This document shows, piece after piece, positions 1 through 9,886 of a DNA stretch of 64,000 nucleotides (the stretch's first letter is position 1; every line of letters starts with the position of its first letter). The translations under genes and the position numbers were made by a program. The stretch comes from Marinitoga sp. 1197 (GTDB taxonomy: Bacteria > Thermotogota > Thermotogae > Petrotogales > Petrotogaceae): contig NZ_AZAY01000012.1 in NCBI RefSeq assembly GCF_001021165.1, positions 1-64,000 on the forward strand, given 5' to 3'. Below the pieces are notes generated by a model. That model had not been told where the DNA came from. It worked only from the letters and a program-made list of their open reading frames with translations, and did no database searches.

Positions 1-1213
1 CTTTTTTTTCAAATGTCATGAATCCAAGATAGAATAATAATGATTTTATATCTTTTATTTCTATCCTTTTTCCTGGGTTGAACATTGTTGTGAGTTCTGG
101 TAATGTTGTTCTTCCTGTTAATAGTATTTCATTTAGTAATTTCCCTATTATTTTTTTTGGACTTTCTTTTGCTTCTTGTTTTTCTTTTTCTGTTAGTTCT
201 TTTTTGTTGTTTTTGTCTATTTTTACTCCAAGTAATTCACCAAGACTAAATAAATTCTGTACTTTTTTGTAATCGCTCATTATGTTGTCATCTATTATTT
301 TTTCTGGTGGTTTTTTTTCTGAAAAATATTCTGTTATAAAATAAAATACCATGTCTGGATTATATACTTTTTCTTTTGCGTTTATGTTGAATATATATCC
401 ATTATAATTTTCCTGCATTTCTTTTAATAATTTTTCTGAATATATGTCATAATATTTCAATAATTCTTTTACTTCTTCTTCTTTAAATCCAAGCATCTCG
501 TTGAATTTTATATCTATTGTTTTATTTTTAGTTATATTAAATCCACTGGTTAATGAGTCTAACATTATTGGACTTACTCCTGTCATGAATAGTCTTTCTA
601 TTATTGTTTTTGTTCCTTTTTTTATTTCTTCATAGAATTTCCTTACAAATCCATGTTTTGTTACGCTGTCTTTGAATAAATCAAGATTGAAACTCAATAA
701 TTCATTTGCAAAATGATCATATTCGTCTATTAATAAGTATATTGGTTTTCTTATTTCATTCTTTATTCCGTCAAGAAATGAGCCAAGAATATCTGCTGGT
801 TCTGTTAGTTCTTTTTCTATTTTTATTTTTAATTTATAATCATTTTTAAAATTATCAAGAGAACGTATAACTTTATTTTTAAAACTATTTATTAATTTTT
901 CTTTATTTTCTGTTTGTATTCCAGAAAAGTCCATATACAAGATATAATAACTGCTTTTTAACGATGTTGGATTTTTTCCTATGTATAAGTTTTTAAATAA
1001 TTTTTCAAATTTCCCTGCATAATTGATATCATAATACTTTGCAAGTGTATCTAAGAACAATGTTTTTCCAAATTTTCTTGGCCTTAAAAACACTATATTT
1101 TTTTCATTTAATGATTCTAATTTTTCTATATATTTTGTTCTATCTATGTAATAATAATTCTGCATTATTACTCTTTCAAAATTTTGTTCTCCATATGGTA
1201 TTTTTTTTCTCAT
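1..1213 (-). CDS. AAA-ATPase-like protein (PF09820-type), partial at window edge
   Basis: The reverse strand is open from an ATG at 1213, preceded by a GGAGGTGAG ribosome binding site at 1216-1224, to the window edge, giving about 404 codons without the C-terminus. The N-terminus reads MRKKIPYGEQNFERVI, followed by YYIDRT and FLRPRKFGKT (a degenerate P-loop), then LLIDEYDHF (Walker B like) and FMTGVSPIMLD. These are the hallmarks of the AAA-ATPase_like/DUF1703 family, large multicopy proteins that usually end in a PD-(D/E)XK nuclease-like domain; that end lies outside the window. Cellular role is unknown for the family; a mobile or defence-linked function has been suggested. Family call is firm, function is not. 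Confidence 0.85.
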   Translation of the reverse strand, partial: MRKKIPYGEQNFERVIMQNYYYIDRTKYIEKLESLNEKNIVFLRPRKFGKTLFLDTLAKYYDINYAGKFEKLFKNLYIGKNPTSLKSSYYILYMDFSGIQTENKEKLINSFKNKVIRSLDNFKNDYKLKIKIEKELTEPADILGSFLDGIKNEIRKPIYLLIDEYDHFANELLSFNLDLFKDSVTKHGFVRKFYEEIKKGTKTIIERLFMTGVSPIMLDSLTSGFNITKNKTIDIKFNEMLGFKEEEVKELLKYYDIYSEKLLKEMQENYNGYIFNINAKEKVYNPDMVFYFITEYFSEKKPPEKIIDDNIMSDYKKVQNLFSLGELLGVKIDKNNKKELTEKEKQEAKESPKKIIGKLLNEILLTGRTTLPELTTMFNPGKRIEIKDIKSLLFYLGFMTFEKK

Positions 1214-1230
1214 GGCTCACCTCCGGTGTT

Positions 1231-1450
1231 ACACGCCTGCGGCGGGTTATAGGATAAAGATTTAAGATTTTTAAATTAAAACATTTCAATATTTTCAAAG
1301 AAAACATACACGCCTACGGCGGGTTTTTGGATTAAAAATTGGATTTTAATTAAAAAAACTTTTGAGCTGTCGCTCTCCTTTGGTAAAGATTAGGATAAAA
1401 TCATTTTATTTTAAAAAATAAATTCTTAAAATATTTGCAAAGCAAATATT
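1231..1450. repeat. cluster of short hairpin-forming repeats
   Basis: In a non-coding stretch, an 18-bp unit (acacgcctgcggcgggtt) at 1231-1248 recurs with one change at 1308-1325. Each forms a small CGCC/GGCG hairpin. Further hairpins follow: GAGC-tgtc-GCTC at 1364-1375, and AATATTTGC-aaa-GCAAATATT at 1430-1450. The GC-rich units stand out against the AT-rich surroundings. They could be terminators, degraded repeats or recombination scars. Confidence 0.5.
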
Positions 1451-2010
1451 TTCGCTTACGCTGGTAATTTGATGTCTATATCTATTATATCATAATTATT
1501 CTATCAACATCTTTTTAATAATATCTTTATTTTAAAAACTCTATTTTAATGTTCATATGAATTTAAAATATTGGTTTAGAATAATAAAACTAAAATTGAA
1601 ATTTTGATTGATGATATTTTTAAAATAGTGTTTCCAAAATACAGCTTATCTTTAATATTCATTATAGGAATTATTTTGTTTCTCAAATTAATAACCCCTT
1701 TCTATTTTATTTGCTATTTCAAAGGCCTTTTTCAGCTTTTCTTAGAAAATCAAGTTGAAGATAGAAGAATATAAAAAATCAAAATTATTATTTAGACATC
1801 GTAATTATTATTTTTTTCGAAGCAAAATATGTTAGAGTTAATGAATGAAAGATTTTTTTTAACTGCTTACAGTAGTTAAATTGTATTCTATTTTATAGAT
1901 ATTCCTTTGTTAAGGATTTGTTATTTAATTTCTATGATATAATGAACATTTCTTTATTCCTGTTTTATATGTTATAATTATTTTGAAAAGTGAGAATTGG
2001 GGGTAAAGAA
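1451..2010. other. non-coding gap before ylxQ
   Basis: About 560 bp with no credible coding frame. It is AT-rich; possible -10 boxes TATAAT occur at 1938-1943 and 1973-1978, the second about 30 bp before the ylxQ start, but no good -35 box is at the right distance. ylxQ-infB usually follow nusA in bacteria; here they have this long leader instead, so they probably have their own promoter. Confidence 0.4.
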
Positions 2011-2346
2011 ATGAATGAACAAAAAATTATAAATTTATTAGGTTTTGCTGCTCGAATGCGAAAAATAATTTTTGGAAAAGATAATATAAGAGAATATATT
2101 AGAAATCCAAAGAGAAAATCAAAATTTATTATTATAGCTTCAGATGTTGGTGAATCAATAAAAGAAGAGACTATAAAAAAATGTAAGACATATAAAGTTC
2201 CTTATGTTTTGTTAAAAAACTTTTCTAAAATAGATTTAGGAAGATCTCTTGGTAAAGAGGAAATTAGCGTGGTAGGTGTGTTAGATGAAAATATAGTTAA
2301 AGGAATTAAGGATGTAGTGAATGCTGGAGGTGATTCAATTGTCTAA
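2011..2346 (+). CDS. ylxQ: L7Ae/L30e-family RNA-binding protein (YlxQ-like)
   Basis: A 111-aa protein of the L7Ae/L30e/S12e fold. The segment [18 protein letters not shown], then [11 protein letters not shown] and KVPYVLL, is typical of YlxQ. These small proteins bind kink-turn RNA and are often encoded between nusA and infB. The frame is open from 1990, but the ATG at 2011 is preferred because GGGGGTAAAG lies at the right distance. Its 3' end overlaps the TTG start of infB by 8 nt, so the two are translationally coupled. Exact RNA target is unknown. Confidence 0.85.
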   Translation: MNEQKIINLLGFAARMRKIIFGKDNIREYIRNPKRKSKFIIIASDVGESIKEETIKKCKTYKVPYVLLKNFSKIDLGRSLGKEEISVVGVLDENIVKGIKDVVNAGGDSIV

Positions 2347-4516
2347 GACGCGGGTATATCAATTAGCTAAAGAATTGGGGTTTCAGGCTAAAGATTTTTT
2401 AGAAGAATTAAAAGACTTAGGATACAATTTAAAAAGCCATATGTCTTCATTGGAAGATGAAGATGTTAAAACAATAAAAGAATATTATAAAGAGAAATTA
2501 AATAAAAATAAGAAAAAAGAAGAAATAAAAAAAGAAGAGTTCAAAAAAGAAGAAGTCAAAAAAGAAGAAGTCAAAAAAGAAAGCAAATTTGATAAAAAAG
2601 ATAAACATAAAAAAAATGATAAAAAACATATTCAGAAAAAATCAAAAAATGAAAAGACAAAATATAAAGAACAAAAGAAAGATGATGATGAAATAAAAGA
2701 AATAAAAGTTAAAAAATCTGAGTTAAAATTAGATATATTAGCTCAGAAGTTGGGAAAAGGGCAAAACGATATTATAAAAGAATTTTTTATGAAAGGTAAA
2801 GTCTTAAGACCTGGTCAAGCATTAACAGAAGATCAAGCCGAAGAAATCGCTATGATGTTTAATGCATTACTGGAAATAACTGAAGAAAAGATTGAGAATC
2901 AGAAGAAACACTTGGACAAAGTAGATCCAGAAGAAGTTTTAAAAGAAAGATGGGCAAAATTATATGAAGAAAAAGCAGATAAACTCATAGAAAGAGCTCC
3001 AGTTGTTACTATTATGGGACATGTTGACCACGGTAAAACCACGTTACTTGATAATATAAGAAATACAAAAGTTGCTGAAAAAGAAGCTGGAGGTATTACA
3101 CAGTCTATAGGTGCTTATCAGGTTAATTATGAAGGTAAAAAAATAACATTTATTGATACCCCTGGACACGAAGCTTTTACAGAAATGAGAGCAAGAGGAG
3201 CACAAGCTACAGACATAGTTGTTTTAATAATCGCGGCAGATGACGGAGTAATGCCTCAAACAATAGAAGCATATAACCATGCAAAAAATGCTAATGTACC
3301 AATAATTGTAGCTATTAACAAAATAGATAAACCAAATGCTAATATAGATTTAACAAAACAACAAATGGTTGCAAAATTAAATCTAATACCTGAAGATTGG
3401 GGCGGTGACACAATAACTGTGCCAATTTCTGCAAAGGCAGGTCAGGGAATAGATGAATTATTGGAAATGATATTGCTTGTTTCAGAAATGCAGGAAATAA
3501 AATGTTATCCAGAAGGTTTAGCTCGTGGGGTTATTATAGAAAGTAAATTAGATAAGTTTTTAGGGCCAGTTGCAACAACTATAATAAAAGATGGAAATTT
3601 AAAAGTTGGAGATTATTTTGTTGCTGGTAGTACATTTGGAAAGGTTAGAAGGATGATAGATCCAAATGGTAAGAATGTCAAAGCTGCCGGACCTTCAGAT
3701 CCAGTTCAAATATTAGGTTTTGAAGAAGTCCCTGATATGCATTCAATATTATATGGAGTAAAAACTCTACATGAAGCAAGAGAATATGTTGAGAAGAAAA
3801 AGGCTCTTGAGGAAAAAGTTGTTCAGAAAAGGCATATAAGACTTGAAGACGCTTTGAGAATGATGAGAGAGGATGGGGAACAAAAAACATTAAATATAAT
3901 TTTGAAAGCTGATACATTTGGTTCGTTAGAAGCGTTAAAGAATGCTATTGCAAAACTTAAAAATCCTGAAATAGAATTGCAAGTTATTCACGGTGGAATT
4001 GGTGCAATAACAAAAAGTGATATTATGCTTGCAACAGCCTCTGATGCCGTTGTTTTAGGATTTAGAGTAAAAGCAGATAGTGGAGCGGTAAAATATGCAG
4101 AACACGAAAATATACAAATCAAAAGATATGATATTATATTTAATTTAATAGATGATTTAAAGAAGGCCTTACAGGGTATGTTAGAACCTGAAGAAAAAGA
4201 GGAAATTACAGGTTCTGGTGAAGTAAAACAGGTATTTAAAATAAAAAAAGTCGGAAATATAGCCGGGATACAGTTAAAGGAAGGTTATGTTGAAAGAGAC
4301 GGCGGGGTTAGATTATACAGACAGGGTAAATTGGTTTATGATGGCAAAATAGAATCATTAAGACATTATAAGGATGAAGTAAAGAGAATAGATGCTCCAA
4401 AAGAATGTGGCATAAAAATACTGAATTTTGATGATATTAACGATGGCGATGAAATGGAATTTTATAGATTTATTCAAGTGGAAAGAACTCTGGAATTTGG
4501 AAAAAAGGATGAATAA
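2339..4516 (+). CDS. infB: translation initiation factor IF-2
   Basis: About 725 aa. It delivers fMet-tRNA to the 30S subunit and hydrolyses GTP on 50S joining. An IF2_N domain ([13 protein letters not shown]) comes first, then a Lys/Glu-rich low-complexity linker with repeats of EEVKK around residues 60-130, a second IF2_N region, and the G domain with GHVDHGKT at about 227-234, DTPGHEAF and NKID. Domains II-IV follow to the end. The open frame begins at 2321, but TTG at 2339 fits best: GGAGGTGAT lies 4-5 nt upstream and the protein then starts MSKTRVYQ. The linker is long and very basic. Identification is certain. Confidence 0.97.
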   Translation: MSKTRVYQLAKELGFQAKDFLEELKDLGYNLKSHMSSLEDEDVKTIKEYYKEKLNKNKKKEEIKKEEFKKEEVKKEEVKKESKFDKKDKHKKNDKKHIQKKSKNEKTKYKEQKKDDDEIKEIKVKKSELKLDILAQKLGKGQNDIIKEFFMKGKVLRPGQALTEDQAEEIAMMFNALLEITEEKIENQKKHLDKVDPEEVLKERWAKLYEEKADKLIERAPVVTIMGHVDHGKTTLLDNIRNTKVAEKEAGGITQSIGAYQVNYEGKKITFIDTPGHEAFTEMRARGAQATDIVVLIIAADDGVMPQTIEAYNHAKNANVPIIVAINKIDKPNANIDLTKQQMVAKLNLIPEDWGGDTITVPISAKAGQGIDELLEMILLVSEMQEIKCYPEGLARGVIIESKLDKFLGPVATTIIKDGNLKVGDYFVAGSTFGKVRRMIDPNGKNVKAAGPSDPVQILGFEEVPDMHSILYGVKTLHEAREYVEKKKALEEKVVQKRHIRLEDALRMMREDGEQKTLNIILKADTFGSLEALKNAIAKLKNPEIELQVIHGGIGAITKSDIMLATASDAVVLGFRVKADSGAVKYAEHENIQIKRYDIIFNLIDDLKKALQGMLEPEEKEEITGSGEVKQVFKIKKVGNIAGIQLKEGYVERDGGVRLYRQGKLVYDGKIESLRHYKDEVKRIDAPKECGIKILNFDDINDGDEMEFYRFIQVERTLEFGKKDE

Positions 4517-4531
4517 TAAATATCTTTAAAA

Positions 4532-4552
4532 AAGCTCGCTTTTAGCGAGCTT
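4532..4552 (+). terminator. hairpin after infB
   Basis: A perfect 9-bp stem AAGCTCGCT/AGCGAGCTT with a 3-nt loop follows the infB stop by about 15 nt. The downstream T tract is weak, so termination may be partial. The next gene starts about 20 nt later and has no room for its own promoter. Confidence 0.65.
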
Positions 4553-4573
4553 ATTAATATAGGGGTGAGTGTT

Positions 4574-5854
4574 TTGAGTAATTCCTTAACTGTTCCGCTT
4601 TCTTCTGCTAGTTTAACAGATGCAGAAAAAAGAATAATAAATAAAATCTTTGATAGAAAAAGACTTGCACTTGGATCTTATTTGAATAAATTTGAGGAAA
4701 TTATGAAAAATTATTTTAAAGTTAAAGAAGCAATAGCAGTTAATAGTGGGACATCAGCCTTGCATCTTATTTTAAAAGCTTTGAATATCAAAGAAAATAA
4801 TGGTATGATTGTTACACCATTTACATTTATTGCTTCTGCAAATGTAGCGCTCTTTGAAAGAGCACATCCTGTATTTATTGATATAGACCCATATAATTAT
4901 AATATCGATCTTGATAAAATAGAAGAGTCCATAAAAGATTCCAATCATCCAATATATAGACGAATAAATAAACTTAATGATATTAATTTTTTTATGGGTG
5001 TTGATATATTCGGGCAACCAATAGACTGGGATAAAGCTCTTGTATTATGTAAAAAAAATAATTGGAAAGTCATCGAGGATTCATGCGAGGCAATAGGTGC
5101 AAAATACAAAGGAAAATATGCAGGGACATTTGGTGAAGCGGGAACATTTGCATTTTATCCAAATAAACAAATTACCACAGGTGAAGGTGGTATGATTGTT
5201 ACAGATAATTTCGAATTAGCAAAATTATGCCGTTCTATGGCAAATCAGGGAAGAGGAGATTCCGAAGAATGGCTGGAGCATGTAAGATTGGGATATAATT
5301 ATAGAATGGATGAACTCTCAGCAGGGCTTGGATATATTCAAATGAAAAGATTGGATGAAATACTGGAAAAAAGAGAACAGGTTGCAAAAAATTATTATCA
5401 GTTATTTAAAGACGATAACAGAGTAATTTTACCTAAAATAGAAGAATATACAACAAAGATGAGTTGGTTTGTTTTTGTTGTAAGATTATCAATTGATTGG
5501 ATTTCTGAATTTATTGATATTCCAGAATATGTAAAAAACGGAAATATACCTTTATATATAGATGCTGAGGATAGAAAAAATTGGAGAAATTTATTAAAAG
5601 AAATTAAAAGTATTACTTATAATGTAATAAATAGACTTAACATGAAAGGAATTCAATCTAAAAATTATTTTTCTCCTGTACATTTACAAAAATTTTATAG
5701 AGAATTATATGGTTATGAAGAAGGTGATTATCCGGTTACAGAACTGATATCATCATTAACTATAGCAATTCCATTTTATACTGATTTAACAATTGATAAA
5801 CAAAGATATGTAGTACAAATGCTAAAAAAAATACTGAATGAGTTTAAAAAGTAG
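4574..5854 (+). CDS. DegT/DnrJ/EryC1/StrS-family aminotransferase
   Basis: About 426 aa. A PLP-dependent sugar aminotransferase that converts a keto-NDP-sugar to an amino sugar in the cytoplasm. SGTSALHLILKAL (phosphate-binding), VIEDSCEAIGAKYKG (Asp contacting the pyridine) and FAFYPNKQITTGEGG (the Lys is the PLP Schiff-base residue) are all present. The frame opens with GTG at 4565, but TTG at 4574 is better spaced from AGGGGTG. It is somewhat longer than the usual 370-390 aa, with inserted segments near 120-140 and 310-350. The next gene is a membrane-bound NDP-sugar dehydratase, so the two may act in sequence like PglF-PglE. The substrate cannot be read from sequence. Confidence 0.88.
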   Translation: MSNSLTVPLSSASLTDAEKRIINKIFDRKRLALGSYLNKFEEIMKNYFKVKEAIAVNSGTSALHLILKALNIKENNGMIVTPFTFIASANVALFERAHPVFIDIDPYNYNIDLDKIEESIKDSNHPIYRRINKLNDINFFMGVDIFGQPIDWDKALVLCKKNNWKVIEDSCEAIGAKYKGKYAGTFGEAGTFAFYPNKQITTGEGGMIVTDNFELAKLCRSMANQGRGDSEEWLEHVRLGYNYRMDELSAGLGYIQMKRLDEILEKREQVAKNYYQLFKDDNRVILPKIEEYTTKMSWFVFVVRLSIDWISEFIDIPEYVKNGNIPLYIDAEDRKNWRNLLKEIKSITYNVINRLNMKGIQSKNYFSPVHLQKFYRELYGYEEGDYPVTELISSLTIAIPFYTDLTIDKQRYVVQMLKKILNEFKK

Positions 5855-5862
5855 GGGAGAAA

Positions 5863-7704
5863 ATGAAAAAGAAAATAGAATTAATGACTATAGATTATAT
5901 AATTTTTCTTTTAAGTTATTTTATAGCATTATTTTTTAGATTTCAAACAGATTTTATTGAAATGCAAAAATATATATATCCCGTTATACTTTTTCCAATT
6001 ATTATGGTTCTGGTAATGTATTATCATAGAATATATGATCATATATGGCGTTTTGCTACATTAAAAGAAATAAAACCCATCATTTATTCCTCGTTTTCAG
6101 GATATTTATTGAACTTTTTGATTATAGAAGCATTAAGAAGATTATGGTTTTATAATCTTGTAATACCCATTACTGTTGGTTTTATAACTGCATTACTAGG
6201 AGCTTTATTAATTATTTTCAGTAGAGTTTGGTGGTTTTCAAAGCAGAGAAATAACAACATCCAAAATAATTCAAATAAAAAGATAATTATAATAGGAGCT
6301 GGTGAAGCTGGTGTTGAACTTTTAGACGAATTTTTAAGACATCCTGAATATGGAAAAGTTATTGGTTTTTTAGATGATGATGAATCAAAGGTTGGTAGAA
6401 AAATAAGAAATATAAATGTACTTGGAAAAACCGATGAAGTAATGTCTGTTGTAAAAAAATTTGAAATCAATGAAGTAATTATAGCCATACCTTCCGCTAC
6501 ATCCGAGCAATTAAAAAATATAATAGATAGAATAGACACTAAAAATGTTAGATTAAAAACATTACCAGGAATTTTTGAAATACTAAATAATAAAATATCA
6601 CTTGGTTTCTTAAGAGATGTAAATATAGAAGATTTATTGGGAAGAAAGGAAATAAAAGTAAATTTTGAAGAAATAAAGTATTATATAACGGGTAAAAACG
6701 TTCTTATCACCGGAGCAGGAGGAAGTATCGGATCAGAAATCTGCAGACAGATTGCTGCATTTAATCCTGAAAATTTGCTAATCTTAGGACGTGGAGAAAA
6801 TAGTATTTTTCATATATCTAAAGAACTTAAAGAAAAGTTTCCAAACTTAAAAATAGTAGAAATTATAAGTGATGTAACTAATGAATATAGGATAAAACAT
6901 ATATTTAATAGATTTAATATTGATGTTGTGTTTCATGCTGCAGCACACAAACATGTTCCTTTAATGGAAAAAAATCCTTCAGAAGCATTCAGGGTTAATG
7001 CATATGGAACATATATACTTGCTAAAAATGCTATAGAAAATGGAGTAAAACGCTTTATTTTTATATCAACAGATAAAGCAATTAATCCAACATCAATAAT
7101 GGGAAGTTCAAAAAGATTTGGAGAAATAATAATCAGATCTATAGCAAGATATTCTGATACAAAATTTGGAATTGTGAGATTTGGAAACGTTTTAGGAAGT
7201 AGAGGGAGTGTTGTTCCTATATTCAAAGAACAGATAGAAAAGGGCGGACCGGTTACAGTAACACACCCTGAAATGAAAAGATATTTTATGACAATTCCTG
7301 AGGCGGTTGCATTAGTACTGCAGGCTGGAGCCTTTTCAAATAAAGGCGAAGTATTTGTTTTAAATATGGGAGAGCCTGTATTGATAGATAAATTGGCAAA
7401 GGATATGATAAAACTTTCGGGGTATATTCCTGATCAGGATATAGAAATTGTGTATACAGGTATTCGTCCAGGAGAAAAATTATATGAAGAATTATTTTTA
7501 GATTCTGAAGAATTTTTAAAAACAAAAAATGAAAGAATCTTTATATTAAAAGAAAACAATATATTAAATAACTTAGAATTGATAAAACTTATCGAAGATA
7601 TAGTAAAAATATTTGAAGAAAACGATTTTGAAATGGCAAATAGATTGATAAAAAACTATATACCAGAAGCAACATCAAAAATAAAATATGATATAGCTTA
7701 TTGA
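5863..7704 (+). CDS. membrane-bound NDP-sugar 4,6-dehydratase (FlaA1/CapD/PglF family)
   Basis: 613 aa. Four hydrophobic segments within residues 8-120 anchor it. A Rossmann CoA_binding_3 domain follows (IIIIGAGEAGVELLDE near 145, GFLDDDESKVGRK), then an SDR dehydratase domain with TGAGGSIGS near 283-291, HAAAHKHVPLMEKNP, and the catalytic region STDKAINPTSIMGSSKR. The family removes water from UDP-GlcNAc to give the 4-keto-6-deoxy sugar, the first step to bacillosamine-type or related sugars. It starts 8 nt after the aminotransferase and precedes a WecA-type transferase. The length and all key motifs match a full-length enzyme. The exact sugar is inferred from family only. Confidence 0.9.
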   Translation: MKKKIELMTIDYIIFLLSYFIALFFRFQTDFIEMQKYIYPVILFPIIMVLVMYYHRIYDHIWRFATLKEIKPIIYSSFSGYLLNFLIIEALRRLWFYNLVIPITVGFITALLGALLIIFSRVWWFSKQRNNNIQNNSNKKIIIIGAGEAGVELLDEFLRHPEYGKVIGFLDDDESKVGRKIRNINVLGKTDEVMSVVKKFEINEVIIAIPSATSEQLKNIIDRIDTKNVRLKTLPGIFEILNNKISLGFLRDVNIEDLLGRKEIKVNFEEIKYYITGKNVLITGAGGSIGSEICRQIAAFNPENLLILGRGENSIFHISKELKEKFPNLKIVEIISDVTNEYRIKHIFNRFNIDVVFHAAAHKHVPLMEKNPSEAFRVNAYGTYILAKNAIENGVKRFIFISTDKAINPTSIMGSSKRFGEIIIRSIARYSDTKFGIVRFGNVLGSRGSVVPIFKEQIEKGGPVTVTHPEMKRYFMTIPEAVALVLQAGAFSNKGEVFVLNMGEPVLIDKLAKDMIKLSGYIPDQDIEIVYTGIRPGEKLYEELFLDSEEFLKTKNERIFILKENNILNNLELIKLIEDIVKIFEENDFEMANRLIKNYIPEATSKIKYDIAY

Positions 7705-7717
7705 TAAGAGGTGTGAA

Positions 7718-8623
7718 ATGTTGTACTTAACCGTTTTTTTATTATCTGTAGCAATTACCTATATTATGATACCTATTGCAAAAAAATTTGATATCGTGGA
7801 TAAACCAGATGAAAATTTAAAAATACATCAAAAAGTTACACCGTATCTTGGAGGAGTATCTATATATTTATCAAGTATATGGTTTATAAAAGATATTAGA
7901 TTTATTATTTTTGGAACATTGATGTTAATTTTGGGATTAATGGATGATATATATAATGTTTCTCCAAAATTCAGATTGTTTAGCGAGCTTATAGGAATTG
8001 TATTGACATTGATACCTTTTTATAACTCTATTGGTGTAATATATTTTATTATATTGACGATACTTGGAGTTACTTTAATAAATGCTGTTAATATGATAGA
8101 TGGTATGGATGGAATTTGTGGAGGAAATACGCTATTTGTTATATTATTTTTAAGTATAATTTCAAAACATTTTGATTACGTATATATAGTTATGGCTATT
8201 ATTGGCTTTTTAATATTTAATTTTTATCCCGCAAAAATTTTTCTTGGTGATGCAGGTTCGTACTTTTTAGGATATACTATATTCTATTTAACTGTTATAA
8301 TGGTTTCAAATCATGGTTTTGGCGGTTTTGCAATTTCTGTAATAGTTTCAACGTTATTTTATACAGATATATTTTTCAGTTTTTTGAGACGAGTCCTGAA
8401 CAATCGTTCTCCATTTTCTGGAGATAGAGATCATATTTATGATAAAATAAAAAGAAAATATAATACCACTATAAAAAAAACTGCAATAATTACATATATT
8501 TTTTCATTTTTATTTGGTATAATTGGAATTATAAGTTGGGATTACCCTTATGTTGGATTAGGATTGGCAATAATCGAATTTTTATTTTTAGGAATATATT
8601 TAAAGTTATATTCCTATGATTAA
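7718..8623 (+). CDS. polyprenyl-phosphate sugar-1-phosphate transferase (WecA/TagO, GT4)
   Basis: 301 aa, integral membrane. It is expected to move a HexNAc-1-phosphate from a UDP-sugar onto undecaprenyl phosphate, starting a lipid-linked surface glycan. Seen: GLMDDIYNVSPKFRL (the paired Asp of the family), NAVNMIDGMDGI near 122-133, FLGDAGSYFLGY, and DHIYDKIKRKYN (the HIH-like cytoplasmic loop). It is shorter than the usual 330-360 aa WecA. The operon places it after an aminotransferase and a dehydratase. A MraY gene is present separately at the end of the window, so this is not the murein enzyme. Confidence 0.88.
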   Translation: MLYLTVFLLSVAITYIMIPIAKKFDIVDKPDENLKIHQKVTPYLGGVSIYLSSIWFIKDIRFIIFGTLMLILGLMDDIYNVSPKFRLFSELIGIVLTLIPFYNSIGVIYFIILTILGVTLINAVNMIDGMDGICGGNTLFVILFLSIISKHFDYVYIVMAIIGFLIFNFYPAKIFLGDAGSYFLGYTIFYLTVIMVSNHGFGGFAISVIVSTLFYTDIFFSFLRRVLNNRSPFSGDRDHIYDKIKRKYNTTIKKTAIITYIFSFLFGIIGIISWDYPYVGLGLAIIEFLFLGIYLKLYSYD

Positions 8624-8635
8624 TGGAGGGAAAAT

Positions 8636-9832
8636 ATGGCCTTATTAAAAGGTATAGATGGATCGTATTTTGAATTATATCCAAAGGTTATAAAGAAATT
8701 CTGGTTCGCAGATTCTATTGATGATGATGTTGAAGAAAAATATATATTTGAAATAAAAGCCAAAACAGGTAATTTTATATGGAGACCTGATGAATTTAGT
8801 GTTGAAATCTCTAATTCAATAGATGTGGAGCTGGAATATATTCCAACCCTTTTAACGATTTTTAGATTAAACAAATATTTTAATAGCAGAATGAAAACCA
8901 TGTTTTCATTTATTTCAACGGATTCATTAATGCTTACTGAGAATATAATAAATCAAGAATTAATGATTTATACAATAAATGAAAGTGTGGACTTTTCCGC
9001 CATTTATATAAATAAAATTGGCAGATATTATGAACATCATTTTATATTTTCAAGATATGATTATCAAAGTGTATTTGATATAAATATTAAAACAACCATG
9101 ACTGAAATAAAAAAGTTTTATAAATCATTGATAGGTGAATTTAATAAATTCAGATTAAATGTATTACCTGAAATTATAAATCAGGAAGCATTTTTAAAAC
9201 ACGTATCTGAAAGAATAAAGATTGTTGGTTATAATGAATTAAAAAATATTGAAGATAATATCTTTCAATTATATAATATTAATAATTTATCCCAGAGCAT
9301 GTCACTCAACAATCCTGAAGAATCTTTAAAAACATTCACAAACTTTATAGCAGAAATGAAAAAACAAAAGAAAGATAATGATGATATAGATATAGAAATA
9401 TTTATGGAAGATGATGAAAACAGTGATGAAAACGAAACATTATGGGAAATAATAGATGAAATCGAAGAAGAAATACGAAACATGCTCGATGAAAGTGAAT
9501 ATGAAAATGATTATACGTTAAGCCGTGAAGAAAAACTACAAAGCATATATATTGAAATACAAAAAAGCTATGAAGTGTTTAATAAAAAAGTTTTGGACGA
9601 TGATGAAGAAAAAAAAGAAGAAAAATTATTAAAAAGTTTAATTCTGATTTATGGTATAGAAACTATTTATGAACTAAAGGATAAACTTAAAGCTGATTTT
9701 AAAAAGATAAATTTGGAATATTATATTGAAGAATATTTGAAAAATTCTGATGAAGGAATGATTATGGAGTATAAAAAATGGTATAAAAAACTGATGAAAA
9801 AAATAGGAAAAAACTTAAATCAAATAGCATAA
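8636..9832 (+). CDS. unrecognised acidic protein, 398 aa
   Basis: ATG start with GGAGGGAAAAT immediately upstream. I recognise no family. The protein is soluble by appearance (no signal peptide or membrane helix), very rich in Glu, Asp, Lys and Ile, with an acidic patch near residues 245-290 and probable coiled coil in the C-terminal half (roughly 290-390). The N-terminal 100 residues alternate beta-like segments (SYFELYPKVIKKFWF, FIWRPDEFSVEIS). It lies 12 nt after the WecA-like gene and 54 nt before pckA, so it is co-transcribed with a glycan cluster, but this does not define its role. Confidence 0.8.
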   Translation: MALLKGIDGSYFELYPKVIKKFWFADSIDDDVEEKYIFEIKAKTGNFIWRPDEFSVEISNSIDVELEYIPTLLTIFRLNKYFNSRMKTMFSFISTDSLMLTENIINQELMIYTINESVDFSAIYINKIGRYYEHHFIFSRYDYQSVFDINIKTTMTEIKKFYKSLIGEFNKFRLNVLPEIINQEAFLKHVSERIKIVGYNELKNIEDNIFQLYNINNLSQSMSLNNPEESLKTFTNFIAEMKKQKKDNDDIDIEIFMEDDENSDENETLWEIIDEIEEEIRNMLDESEYENDYTLSREEKLQSIYIEIQKSYEVFNKKVLDDDEEKKEEKLLKSLILIYGIETIYELKDKLKADFKKINLEYYIEEYLKNSDEGMIMEYKKWYKKLMKKIGKNLNQIA

Positions 9833-9886
9833 AAAACAACATAAATATTTTTTTATTTTATTTTTCGAATCAGGAGGTATTTAGAA

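Noticed and set aside
1039-1257. 72-aa plus-strand ORF at the AAA-ATPase start
   Set aside because: Shadow of the reverse-strand gene, which has an RBS and recognised motifs.
2505-2600. Tandem AAAAAAGAAGAA-type repeat in infB
   Set aside because: It encodes the Lys/Glu-rich linker usual in IF-2 and is in frame, so no separate feature is needed.
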